The notes beneath the pieces were generated by a model, which was not told the DNA's origin, searched no databases, and saw nothing but the letters and a program-made list of their open reading frames with translations. 64,000 nucleotides of DNA, from assembly GCA_963841105.1 (NCBI GenBank), contig CAWJCB010000034.1, positions 310,001 through 374,000 on the forward strand. The letters run 5' to 3'. Both the position numbers and the translations under genes were made by a program. The DNA comes from VAZQ01 sp963841105. GTDB taxonomy: Bacteria > Pseudomonadota > Alphaproteobacteria > Rhizobiales > Xanthobacteraceae. Numbering within the stretch: the stretch's first letter is position 1; every line of letters starts with the position of its first letter. Shown here one piece after another: positions 16,243 through 24,772 of this stretch.

Positions 16243-16593
16243 TTCCGAGGCTTCTGTCCTAATTATAATTTGATTTGCGAAGTGTCCCCTCATTGGGCAG
16301 CTACTAATTTAGAGCAACCGGACGGATTCCCCCTCCATTTCGATCCGATAATCTGGAGCGCTTTCGTCATCGTGGCGCGTCGGCATTGACTCAACCTCTG
16401 GTGTCCTATAGTCGCTTAAAGGAGAGCTGCCCATAAATACGGGACGTGTTGAGGGTCGCCGTTGCCTGCGCTGGCTGTTTGCAGCGCTGACGCCATTGGA
16501 CAGCAATCAACCTGCCTAAAATGCGCGGTAAACACCGCGCGGATACGCCCATTGAGGACAGTGTCTCCTTCATTTCTGCTGCGGGGTTACGCC

Positions 16594-17841
16594 ATGACAT
16601 GCCGGTATGCGGCCATCGGTGTAGCCGTAGCGAGTTTACTCGCGTCGTCGGCTTTTGCAGGCGGCCCTTACGGCTCAATTAGCGCGGGAAACTGGAAGGG
16701 CGGTGCGTACACGAATGACAAAACAGGCGCATTCTCTCACTGCGGGGCCTCAAGCGGCTACGCTAATGGCGTGATTCTCTTAGTCACACAGAACGTCGGC
16801 GGCTTTTGGTCGCTGGGGTTTGGAAGTCAAGCATTTCAGTTGTCACTTGGGGAAACCTTCCCAATCGACATTACCTTTGACGGTCAGGGGCAGTTCCGGT
16901 TTTTCGGAACTGCTCTCTCGTCTGAATTGGTATTTTCCGTGCTGCCGGGCAGTGCCGCTTTAGAACAGTTTCGGAAAGCACGTCTCATGGTTGCCGTAGC
17001 AAAGGGGGACACATTTCATTTTAACTTGGATTCTACAGGCAAAGTTTTGCCGATGATCGCCAATTGTTTAACAAAAGTAAAAGCCGGTGGTCTAGCCGCT
17101 GCAGGGGATTTTTCGATTCCAGTTCCAAAGCCAGTTGTAAAACCGGTAGTACAAACGGCCCCTGTGGCGGCATCGCCTGCCCCTGCACCAGCCCCAAAAA
17201 CTGCCGAGATCAACGGAACAGGTTTTTTGGTCAGCACTAACGGTCATGTTGTGACCAATGATCATGTGATCAGCAGGTGTATCGGCGATGTCCGCGGAAA
17301 TCTTACAGGCCAAGCCACAACGACTTTACGGATTGTCTCCAAAGACGAAACAAATGATCTCGCGTTGCTTCAAACGCCTGCGCATTCCAAAGACGTGGCA
17401 TCGATTCGAGCGACGGCTATTCGCTCAGGGGATGGAGTCATCGCCATAGGTTATCCATACCATGGGTTGCTCACTTCGGATTTTACCGTGACCACTGGAA
17501 TTGTCAGCTCATTAAGTGGCATTCTTAATGACACTAGGTATTTGCAAATCAGCGCAGCCGTTCAACCTGGAAATAGTGGCGGCCCGCTTCTAGATACAAG
17601 CGGCAATGTCGTTGGAGTCGTATCTGAGAAACTAAATGCCTTAAAGTTCGCGAAGGTTACGGGGGAAATACCAGAGAATATTAACTTTGCGATCAAGACA
17701 GGTGCAGTACGCGACTTTCTAGATAACGGTGTTGTCTCATACCAAACTGCGGACTTTAAGGCTGAGCTAAAGACCGCAGAGATCGCAGGTGCCGCGAGAG
17801 CATACACGATGCTAATCTCTTGTACCGGAAAGGCAGACTGA
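16594..17841 (+). CDS. Secreted trypsin-like serine protease (S1C/HtrA-like, no PDZ)
   Basis: 415 residues. A Sec signal peptide (TCRYAAIGVAVASLLASSAFA) leads into an N-terminal domain of unknown type (about residues 25-150), a Pro/Ala-rich linker (about 175-205), then a trypsin-like domain. The catalytic residues are His in VVTNDHVIS, Asp in ETNDLALL and Ser in QPGNSGGPLL. The protein is probably periplasmic or surface-exposed. It lacks the PDZ domains of DegP. The start gives the first good signal peptide; an upstream in-frame ATG would not. It is element cargo, with lower GC than the neighbouring core genes. Confidence 0.85.
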   Translation: MTCRYAAIGVAVASLLASSAFAGGPYGSISAGNWKGGAYTNDKTGAFSHCGASSGYANGVILLVTQNVGGFWSLGFGSQAFQLSLGETFPIDITFDGQGQFRFFGTALSSELVFSVLPGSAALEQFRKARLMVAVAKGDTFHFNLDSTGKVLPMIANCLTKVKAGGLAAAGDFSIPVPKPVVKPVVQTAPVAASPAPAPAPKTAEINGTGFLVSTNGHVVTNDHVISRCIGDVRGNLTGQATTTLRIVSKDETNDLALLQTPAHSKDVASIRATAIRSGDGVIAIGYPYHGLLTSDFTVTTGIVSSLSGILNDTRYLQISAAVQPGNSGGPLLDTSGNVVGVVSEKLNALKFAKVTGEIPENINFAIKTGAVRDFLDNGVVSYQTADFKAELKTAEIAGAARAYTMLISCTGKAD

Positions 17842-18053
17842 TCTCCCGTCCGGAGCGTTTCAACCGGATGATTCGAGGTTGAACTCCCGGAGCGCGCATT
17901 GATCCAATTGACTATCAACAATAGGCTGCTGGCCTAATTTTCCTCTGCCTGCGTCCTAATTCGGACAATACAATCTCCGCATTTCTCCACAATCTTCGCA
18001 GCATCCGCAGCCTTGACGTAGCGCGCGGGCTACAGATCGCCGATCATGCGTCC

Positions 18054-18254
18054 ATGGACGCAGGCATTCATTCTTTGGACGATCGGCAAAGATTCCGACA
18101 AGTGGTGCGCGCTCGTGCTCCCGAAGCTTTTTATGAGCGGGTGAAAGAGGCGGCACATACCGAGGGCGTGGCAATTTCGGAATTTGTCAGACGCGCGTTG
18201 CAACAGCGCATTGCGGCGGTTGGCGATGTCTTGAGCCAACGCAGATCATTTTAG
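18054..18254 (+). CDS. Ribbon-helix-helix (CopG/Arc-like) DNA-binding protein
   Basis: 66 residues. The C-terminal part PEAFYERVKEAAHTEGVAISEFVRRALQQRI matches a ribbon-helix-helix fold: a strand, helix A, the turn GVAISEF and helix B. Likely a small regulator of the element. The first 15 residues are less conserved and the start is uncertain. Confidence 0.6.
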   Translation: MDAGIHSLDDRQRFRQVVRARAPEAFYERVKEAAHTEGVAISEFVRRALQQRIAAVGDVLSQRRSF

Positions 18255-18278
18255 CGACGGCAGCCAGGCAACAAGGAA

Positions 18279-18452
18279 ATGAACACATCGACCAAAAATC
18301 ATGTTTTTGCCAACTGGCGGGAGGCAGCAGCAAACGCGAAGAAGCTTCTTGATGAGGGCGAGATCGATCATGACGAGTATGCCAAGATATTGGCTCGTGC
18401 CAAGAGGGAAGCCGCATCCGTGAGAAAAAAGCCAGCGGGGCTGGCATCATGA
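18279..18452 (+). CDS. Small hypothetical charged protein
   Basis: 57 residues, highly helical and charged (NWREAAANAKKLLDEGEIDH, then DEYAKILARAKREAASVRKK). The ATG is preceded by AAGGAA. No family recognised. It follows the ribbon-helix-helix gene by 24 bp and may be co-transcribed with it. Confidence 0.55.
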   Translation: MNTSTKNHVFANWREAAANAKKLLDEGEIDHDEYAKILARAKREAASVRKKPAGLAS

Positions 18453-18674
18453 ATCATCATCGGGCTTTCGTCTCAAGAATTTTTCGAGGATATCAATTAG
18501 TCCGGTCGCACATTCCTCGTTTATCCCAAATGTCTGTGCCCCTTCGACCGTATGGAGGGTTAGGTCCGCAAGTAACATTTCCTCTGAGACAACCTTCAGC
18601 TCCGTCGCAATCACTAAATTCTCCACGGCGCTACTCCCATTTTCCCAAATGGACAAAGAAGCAGCTTGAAACAT
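18447..18674 (-). CDS. Possible small acidic protein, antisense orientation
   Basis: 75 residues with a protein-like sequence (SAVENLVIATELKVVSEE, ECATGLIDILEKFLRRKPDDDS). On the plus strand the same stretch has an 87-codon frame with ATGA overlaps at both ends but an Arg/Ser/Pro-rich, less natural product. I prefer the minus-strand reading slightly; only one of the two, or neither, is likely real. Confidence 0.3.
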   Translation of the reverse strand: MFQAASLSIWENGSSAVENLVIATELKVVSEEMLLADLTLHTVEGAQTFGINEECATGLIDILEKFLRRKPDDDS

Positions 18675-18708
18675 TGAGGCGGCGTGAACAAGCGGGGGCG
18701 GGGGCATC

Positions 18709-19206
18709 ATGACGGGCCTCGTCAACCACGGAATGGACAACGTCCTGTCGCCCGCCGCTGTGCCTCCCTTTGTTCAGTCTGGGAGCGCTCCGCTTGATCA
18801 AAATTCATTTCTCAATTTGGCAGGATATCTTGCGGACGGCTCTGCACTGCGCCGCTCGCACAACCGCCTTTTTTATCGCGACAACGTGGAGTCGTCGGTA
18901 CTTACCACCTTTGCAAGCCAATACATCAAATACCCGATTATCGCGCCGTTTCTCCACCTCGGTGTTTTCAACACGGATTACAGCCGATTTGGGCTTCTGA
19001 TCCTTCACAACTTTTCCGGCGCGGGCGACGCCGAATTGCTTGCCTACAGCTCGCGTGGCTTGTGTTGGTCTCGACCAGCCATTCGGGGCATCGCTTCCTG
19101 GATTTTCGAGAAACACGATCTGCGGCGCGTCACATTGCGGCCGCCGTTACGGCCAATTTCGTACTTTTCGTACCAAATGCAGGTCGCAACAAATATCGCG
19201 ATCTGA
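18709..19206 (+). CDS. Hypothetical protein, weakly GNAT-like, ahead of terminase genes
   Basis: 165 residues. The middle portion (RFGLLILHNFSGAGDAELLAYSSRGLCWSRPAIRG, then IFEKHDLRRVTLR) resembles the acetyl-CoA-binding strand-helix pattern of small phage-associated GNAT proteins, where RRVT is common before the last strands. The last 25 residues depart from that pattern, so a late frameshift is possible. It lies 100 bp upstream of the DUF5681 gene. Confidence 0.4.
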   Translation: MTGLVNHGMDNVLSPAAVPPFVQSGSAPLDQNSFLNLAGYLADGSALRRSHNRLFYRDNVESSVLTTFASQYIKYPIIAPFLHLGVFNTDYSRFGLLILHNFSGAGDAELLAYSSRGLCWSRPAIRGIASWIFEKHDLRRVTLRPPLRPISYFSYQMQVATNIAI

Positions 19207-19309
19207 AACGCATACCACGGCCATTGGCGGAACTGACGCATTGGCCCAACACTAGCAAAACAAGAGGCCGCGCGGCCAGATGTCGTTTCATTGAGAACAG
19301 AGGCGAACA

Positions 19310-19615
19310 ATGCCGTTTAAGAAAGGCCAGTCCGGCAATCCCGGTGGACGCCCAAAAATTGTCGGGGACGTTCAAGAGCTCGCGCGAGAGCACAGCACTG
19401 AGGCCATCGGGACGTTGGCCGCCATTATGCGGGACAAAAAAGCGCCTTCGGCAGCTCGCGCCATGGCCTCCAATTCCATCCTCGACAGGGCCTATGGCAA
19501 GCCACCGCAGACGCTTAACGCCAACGTGGCCAACCGGCCAACCCATGACATGACGGATGCGGAATTGTTGGCGATCGCAGCCAGCGAGCCAAGCGAGCCG
19601 GCGACCGAGCACTAA
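19310..19615 (+). CDS. DUF5681 protein, probable small terminase
   Basis: 101 residues beginning with the signature KKGQSGNPGGRPK, followed by a short helical domain (VQELAREHSTEAIGTLAAIM, then SAARAMASNSILDRAYGKPPQ). DUF5681 proteins sit directly before large terminase genes in many rhizobial prophages and are thought to recognise packaging DNA. The large terminase starts 26 bp downstream. Ribosome site GAGG at 7 bp. Confidence 0.8.
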   Translation: MPFKKGQSGNPGGRPKIVGDVQELAREHSTEAIGTLAAIMRDKKAPSAARAMASNSILDRAYGKPPQTLNANVANRPTHDMTDAELLAIAASEPSEPATEH

Positions 19616-19641
19616 GGCCTGAGAACAGGAAGGATCAGGCA

Positions 19642-21111
19642 ATGCCGGTATCGCGGTCGTCGGCGGCCAAAGTAGTCTTGCGGCGTCGCGCGATCCGTCG
19701 AAGTTTAATCGAGTGGGGACGTCATAAAGGATTTGAGCCCGCACCTCATCATCGGCTGATTTGCGATCAGATTGAAGAGTTTCTGTCCAGCGACGACGAA
19801 GTGTTGCTGCTGTTTTCCCCACCGGGTTCGGCCAAGAGCACATGGCTGTCGGTTTTGTTTCCGGCCTATTACCTCTCCCGCTTCCCGCGCAACAGCATCT
19901 TGGCCGCAACGCACTCGGTTGAGTTTGCCCAGCGCTGGGGACGACGAGTGCGCAACGACATTGTGCTTGAATCCAATGTGCTCGGCATCGGGCTGGCTGC
20001 GGACAGCCAGGCATCCGATCGGTGGGCGCTGACCAGCGGCGGGGAATACTATGGCGTCGGGGCCGGCGTCGGCATCTCGGGGTTTCGCGCTGATCTTGGC
20101 CTCGGCGACGACTTTTTCGGTAGCCGCGAAGACGCCTACAGCGAGACCGTGCGCAAGAAGCGGTGGGATTGGTACATTGACGATTTCGGGGCCCGCCTGA
20201 AACCCAATGCCAAGCGCATCCTGATGAATACCCGCTGGCATGAAGAAGATGTAGCGGGGCGCGTGTCGGAGCAGATCGCCAAGGGCATTGTGCGAGGTCG
20301 GATAATATCCATCCCGGCAATCGCCGAGGAGAACGACGTGCTTGGCCGCAAGCCCGGCGAGTATCTGTGGGATGAACCTAACGGATACGACTACGGCTCG
20401 TTTCTACGCGCTCGGCAGAAAGAAACATCGCCGATGATGTGGTCGGCGCTGTACCAGCAACGGCCCGCTCCGGAGGAAGGTGATTATTTCAAAGCAGCCT
20501 GGCTCAAGTCATATGAAACCGTGCCAGCCAAGGAGACGCTCGCTATTTATGGGGCGAGTGACTACGCGGTAACCGCAGACGGTGGCGATTACACTGTGCA
20601 TGTCGTGGTTGGTGTTGATCCTGACGGGCATATGTATCTGCTCGATCTCTGGCGAAAGCAGACGGCATCCGATGAATGGGTCGAAGCATTCTGCAGCCTT
20701 GTCAAGGAATGGAAACCACGCGAGTGGGCGGAAGAACAGGGGCAAATCCGCGCCGGTATCGGGCCGTTCCTCGAGCGGACGCAGCGTGACCGGCAAGCTT
20801 GGGTTTACCGCCGTGACTTTCCAACACGTCACGATAAAGCCTGGCGGGCCCAATCAATTCGGGGCCGGATGGCAGTGGACGGGCTCTATGTACCGCAAGC
20901 CGCAAGCTGGCTGCCCGATCTACGATCGGAGCTGCTGTCGTTCCCGGCTGGAAAATTTGATGATCAGGTAGACGCGTTAGGTCTCATTGGCCAATTACTT
21001 GATACGATCATGCCAGGGAACAAGCCGGAACCGCCGGAAAAGAAAAAACAGGAGAGCGGCTATCGCGCGTATGATTTTGGCGAGGGCACGAACGATTGGA
21101 TGACCAACTAG
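19642..21111 (+). CDS. terL: Phage terminase large subunit
   Basis: A 489-residue packaging motor with nuclease. The ATPase half has a Walker A-type motif (LLFSPPGSAKSTWLS, residues about 53-67) and a later acidic segment (LGLGDDFFGS) acting as the Walker B region. The C-terminal RNase H-like nuclease half shows acidic motifs in GASDYAVTADGGDYTV, WAEEQGQIRAGI and KFDDQVDALGLI. It appears complete. It normally pumps DNA into a procapsid, but no capsid or portal gene follows. In a satellite it could redirect packaging into a helper phage's particles. That role is inference. Confidence 0.88.
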   Translation: MPVSRSSAAKVVLRRRAIRRSLIEWGRHKGFEPAPHHRLICDQIEEFLSSDDEVLLLFSPPGSAKSTWLSVLFPAYYLSRFPRNSILAATHSVEFAQRWGRRVRNDIVLESNVLGIGLAADSQASDRWALTSGGEYYGVGAGVGISGFRADLGLGDDFFGSREDAYSETVRKKRWDWYIDDFGARLKPNAKRILMNTRWHEEDVAGRVSEQIAKGIVRGRIISIPAIAEENDVLGRKPGEYLWDEPNGYDYGSFLRARQKETSPMMWSALYQQRPAPEEGDYFKAAWLKSYETVPAKETLAIYGASDYAVTADGGDYTVHVVVGVDPDGHMYLLDLWRKQTASDEWVEAFCSLVKEWKPREWAEEQGQIRAGIGPFLERTQRDRQAWVYRRDFPTRHDKAWRAQSIRGRMAVDGLYVPQAASWLPDLRSELLSFPAGKFDDQVDALGLIGQLLDTIMPGNKPEPPEKKKQESGYRAYDFGEGTNDWMTN

Positions 21112-21220
21112 CCCACCCTATGCGAAGAGGTAGATTGATGGCCCGCAATTAGAGACTCGACGTCGATATTGCGGGCCAGGGGGTCGCGCTTAGACCTGTA
21201 CAACGGGGAGAACAATCGGG

Positions 21221-21595
21221 ATGACACTCAGGGTTCTCTCGCTGGCATTCGCGCTGATGGGCACGTGTGGCTATGCACACTCGGAGCCAATTCCGCTGGC
21301 TTGCAGCGGCAAAATGACGGCCGCTATCAGACACATCACTGAGGATTACACTCTCGCGATCACCGTCGATCTGCGCGCAAAAACCGTCACCGTTGACAGC
21401 TTTGGAACGGTCCCAATCGTTGGTGATACGGACGGGGACACCGTCGTGTTCATGGTTGATAAGAAATCTACCTCCCAAGTATCAACAGGGACGCTGAACC
21501 GGATAACCGGCGTAGCGAGCGTACATATAATCACTCTGACGGACGGACTGTACTTGTTTTACGGGACCTGCAAGCCTGCGCAGAAACTGTTTTAA
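21221..21595 (+). CDS. Secreted small hypothetical protein
   Basis: 124 residues with a Sec signal peptide (TLRVLSLAFALMGTCGYAHS). The mature part has two cysteines (LACSGKM, GTCKPAQ) that could form a disulfide and alternating beta-strand-like segments (TLAITVDLRAKTVTVDSFG). Such proteins are common and unannotated in Bradyrhizobium relatives. No domain recognised. It is the first gene after terL and is cargo. Confidence 0.65.
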   Translation: MTLRVLSLAFALMGTCGYAHSEPIPLACSGKMTAAIRHITEDYTLAITVDLRAKTVTVDSFGTVPIVGDTDGDTVVFMVDKKSTSQVSTGTLNRITGVASVHIITLTDGLYLFYGTCKPAQKLF

Positions 21596-21669
21596 CGGGC
21601 TTTCGTGTTCCTTTCCGAAACGGATCATCTCGACAGCCCTGCGGGTGGTGGCCGAAAAGGATCAGAGCT

Positions 21670-22194
21670 ATGCCGCTAACCGCAGTTGCCGTCTTTCGAA
21701 TACTAATTTGTGCACTCGCAGTCTTCAGTATCAGCGCTGGGACTGCATTCACCGGTCTTGCGGGTCTCAATTGGGATTCCGACGAAAATTACGTGAGAGT
21801 GAACGGCAAAACCCAGATTTTGAACCAGAGCCAATTTTGCACCAGATTAACCGGCAAGGTTGAATGCAAAATCACTAAACCCGCGAGGCCGGATTATTTT
21901 CTCATAGAATGCGACCGCAATCGCCGTATTTGCGATGGAGCAATGGCGGTTATTTTGCCTAATGGCGAGCCATGGCTGACGAAAATAGAATATCAGATTA
22001 CGAAATGGACTACTGAGCGTGTTTCCGCGGTACCCAGCAGTGTGCATCGCTGTCTGGTGACAGCCCTGCAAATCGACTTAGGCAGCAAAGAGGTGATTTT
22101 TACGGAAACCTACACGAAAGCCTTAGAAAATGACCCGATCTGCATACCGGAAAATATTGGACACACAACTACGTACAAACTGGAAAATTACTGA
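21670..22194 (+). CDS. Secreted hypothetical protein
   Basis: 174 residues with an N-terminal hydrophobic segment (VAVFRILICALAVFSISAGTAF) acting as a signal peptide or anchor. The mature domain has six cysteines (FCTRLTGKVEC, IECDRNRRICD, HRCLV, ICIPEN), which suggests a disulfide-rich periplasmic or surface protein. No family recognised. Same strand as its neighbours, with low GC. Confidence 0.6.
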   Translation: MPLTAVAVFRILICALAVFSISAGTAFTGLAGLNWDSDENYVRVNGKTQILNQSQFCTRLTGKVECKITKPARPDYFLIECDRNRRICDGAMAVILPNGEPWLTKIEYQITKWTTERVSAVPSSVHRCLVTALQIDLGSKEVIFTETYTKALENDPICIPENIGHTTTYKLENY

Positions 22195-22267
22195 TTGAGC
22201 CGATAACGGATATTCTCGGCATGATTGCTGAACGTTTAAACGCTATGCCCGGCAAGCACTGCGCGTG

Positions 22268-22654
22268 ATGGTTGCTGGCCGTATCATTCGAGGGTTCCGA
22301 CGCTTGGGGGCCGTTGTAACGATCCCACTGCTACTAATATCGGTCTTTTGCATCGTATGGGCGGGGGCTAACTGGGCTAATTCACCTGCTGCGGGACCTT
22401 GGGACAATTATCCGGCGGCCAAACCAAATATCTACAACTGCTTCGATGCCGGTCGCCAACCGAGCGAAGAAGAATGCAAGCGAGAATATGAGGCTCAACA
22501 AACCGTTTATGAAGCGCATGAAAAATCGCGTTCAATGAGGCAGTTTCGCACGGAAATTTTGTTGTTTGCCCTGTTTTTCTTTTGTGGGGCGGTTCTCTGG
22601 TACTTTGCTTGTTGGGCGGTCGGCTGGGTTCTCGCCGGGTTCGCTTCCGACTAA
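22268..22654 (+). CDS. Two-helix membrane protein with cysteine-containing loop
   Basis: 128 residues. The first transmembrane segment (VVTIPLLLISVFCIVWAGA) is followed by a loop of about 60 residues with two cysteines (IYNCFDAGRQPSEEECKREYE), then a second segment (EILLFALFFFCGAVLWYFAC). The helical hairpin with an extracytoplasmic loop resembles small phage or island membrane proteins. Function unknown. From 22655 to 23020 I see only fragmentary frames. Confidence 0.5.
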   Translation: MVAGRIIRGFRRLGAVVTIPLLLISVFCIVWAGANWANSPAAGPWDNYPAAKPNIYNCFDAGRQPSEEECKREYEAQQTVYEAHEKSRSMRQFRTEILLFALFFFCGAVLWYFACWAVGWVLAGFASD

Positions 22655-23019
22655 GATTTCAAGTCGGCTTTGCTATCTATGGTAAGCACTCGCAGAAATC
22701 GACCACGAGTCGCAATAGACGAGCAGCGGCCCCGTCGTGCCACGCCAAGGCTGTGACCGGCATGGCAATCGCGGTTTTGACCGTCTCGCATTGCTCGATG
22801 TCCTCGCAGTACGCGGCGGGCTACACCATGGCGGCCAAGGTCAGCATCCTCGCCCTGGCCATCGCCGCCAATAATCTCGGATGCCTTGCCCGCGGGAACG
22901 TCAACTCCGCCTCGAGCTTCCAACGCATACCCATTGCGCCCCGCACCCAAGGTCAAAGCTGAAAAGCCCAAGGGCAAAGCTGGAAATCAGCATTCATCTC
23001 CCGCTGTTCTCCAAGGACA

Positions 23020-23199
23020 TCACGCTTTCTTCCCGCCTTCGACTACCGCGAACTTTACGGACCGTTCGAGGCGCTCGGCTGCCTCTCGCCAGCGTCGAGC
23101 AAGGTCCCGATAGAATTCTCGTTGATTGGTGTACTGGCTCTTCAGTGCCAACTCGGCGCATTCCGCAGCCTTGGCGCGACACTGCTCGGCGTTGATCAT
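23020..23199 (-). CDS. Small helical conserved rhizobial protein
   Basis: 59 residues starting MINAEQCRAKAAECAEL, a pattern (from memory) shared by a large group of short Bradyrhizobium proteins that begin with a helical repeat of alanine and cysteine. It continues QREFYRDLARRWREAAERLE. The start is taken at the conserved methionine; 14 extra upstream codons are possible. It lies just inside the right end of the element. Confidence 0.55.
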   Translation of the reverse strand: MINAEQCRAKAAECAELALKSQYTNQREFYRDLARRWREAAERLERSVKFAVVEGGKKA

Positions 23200-23253
23200 T
23201 CTTCCGCGCTGCTCAAACCACACGACGCGGCGACATGACATTTTCCTGTTACT

Positions 23254-23271
23254 GCTTACCGGCTGCTTACC
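23254..23271. promoter_or_regulatory. Candidate integrase arm-type sites, right end
   Basis: Two GCTTACC copies with 4 bp between them, matching the pair at 4387-4404 in sequence, orientation and spacing. They lie about 60 bp from the attachment core. Their symmetry across the two ends supports a role in integrase or excisionase binding. Confidence 0.55.
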
Positions 23272-23332
23272 AAGACCAAATCTTCCCCAGATTTTAGCCC
23301 GGCGTGTGCGCCGAATTCCCCTTTGATTTCAA

Positions 23333-23396
<64 letters not shown>

Positions 23397-23409
<13 letters not shown>

Positions 23410-23850
23410 TCGCCACGCGAGAGCGCCAGACATAGGACATTGCAGCAGGGTTTCCAAGACGCGTGCAAGGTTGGGCGCGTGCAAGGTTATCTAGCTATAG
23501 TCACACCGCCAGATGAGCGGAAGGAGCCCCACGGTGGCGAATTAGTCTGCTCACCGCAGTGATGCCGGACGCGTTTGGCGGGCCGGGTACTCAACAAGGA
23601 CCGGCGCTGACCCCCGAATGCGGTATTGAGGTCCCCGAGCTATGCGCCCTCGCCACCGCGAGAGCGCCACACATAGGACATCGCAGAAGGGTTTCCAAGG
23701 CGCGTGCAAGGTTTCCAGCCACGCCGCCCGATGAGCGGACGGAGCCGGGGGCTGGCGAATTCACTCCACTCGCCGCAGTGATGTCGGGCGCGTTTGGCGG
23801 GCAGCTCAGCAACCCAAGGGCTGGCGCTCGCGCCGAACCCGTGCTGGGCG
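23397..23850. repeat. Imperfect tandem duplication of the tRNA-Lys 5' end and upstream DNA
   Basis: Two units, 23397-23620 and 23637-23850, share the tRNA start (GAGCTATGCGCCC on the plus strand) plus about 200 bp of upstream DNA, at roughly 75-80 percent identity with one 20-bp gap. In the second unit only the first 13 tRNA bases remain. This suggests an earlier tandem tRNA-Lys pair, one largely deleted. There are no coding genes in 23410-23956. Confidence 0.75.
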
Positions 23851-23956
23851 CCGAAAAAGGGAAAGCCGCCGGGTGGGGACCCGGCGGCTCCCGTACGTCG
23901 GCGATCGTGTCGGGGGGCTGGGAGTGCGACCGCCGGCGTTAGCCCCAATATGGTGG

Positions 23957-24563
23957 TTACAGGCGGTCCCCGCCAGAGTGCTCCATATCTCTAGACCCTT
24001 CGGTGCGCCTCGGACCACGGCGGAACTCTGAATCGTCCCCGTCCCGTCCGAAACGTTCACGCAACCGGCGGCCCCAACCATGTTCCCGGTCGTTGTCCCG
24101 GCTGCGATCCCAGCCAGGCTCGCGATTCGGCTCAACGACCCGATTGAGCACGGCAAACCGCCGCTTTTGGCTCTCGTCCAGGCTCTTATACAACGGATTC
24201 TGTGGCGTCCGCCAATTTCTTCAAGGCCGCCCCGGTATCAGAAAGCGTCGCGGCGCGCTGACGCAGCCTCTCGACTGGATCCTCGGTGGGCGCGGCGTTG
24301 CGCATCGCGCTCCGGCGATCGGACCGAAGCTTGCCGAGTTCCCGAGCTGCTTGCTCGAAGGTAGGCCAATTCTTCTCCTGGTCCGCAGTCAAGGCAAGGC
24401 CAGCCTTGAGCGCAGCCAGGCGCGCCTCACCAAATGCCCGGAAATCCTCCGTGCTGGGTTGCCACCGCTGCCGCCCCTCTTCCAGGCGCCCACGTTGGGC
24501 ATAAACCAACGAGGTGCCGGCAATAGCAAGTGCCGCCGTTCCAGCAACAATGGCCTTCCACAT
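23957..24563 (-). pseudogene. Spy/CpxP-like LTXXQ-motif periplasmic protein, frameshifted
   Basis: The start ATG has a strong ribosome site (AGGAGG) and a signal peptide (WKAIVAGTAALAIAGTSLVYA). The domain contains LTADQEKNWPTFEQAARE, the LTxxQ motif of the Spy/CpxP family of periplasmic stress chaperones. After ADATES the frame hits a stop; one extra base near 24190 must be skipped to continue as YKSLDESQKRRFAVLNRVV and a Gly/Arg/Asp-rich tail to 23957. Together that would be about 200 residues, normal for the rhizobial family. It could be a real lesion or a sequencing error. Confidence 0.75.
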
Positions 24564-24772
24564 CGTGCTCCCTCCTGAACAACCAAGCGTGGACGACACT
24601 AAAAATCGAAATTCGTCAGGCAGCAAGTTAAAGTTATGTTAGGCCACGACTTCGTGAGGAACATTACAGGCCAGTCATGTAGCTGTATATCTGTTCATCG
24701 ACCTGATTGCTGCTCATTCGCCCAAATGCTTAACGCAGTTTGCGCCGCAGGAGGGGATCGCGCTCCAAACCG

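Noticed and set aside
18449..18712. Plus-strand 87-codon frame with ATGA overlaps on both sides
   Set aside because: The product is Arg/Ser/Pro-rich with little structure; the overlapping minus-strand frame looks more natural. I kept the latter at low confidence only.
19044..19310. Minus-strand 88-codon frame with one hydrophobic segment
   Set aside because: It overlaps the end of the 18709 gene, has no ribosome site, and the hydrophobic part is short.
22651..22977. Frames on both strands between the two-helix membrane gene and the small helical gene
   Set aside because: None has a ribosome site or family resemblance; probably noncoding or a decayed gene.
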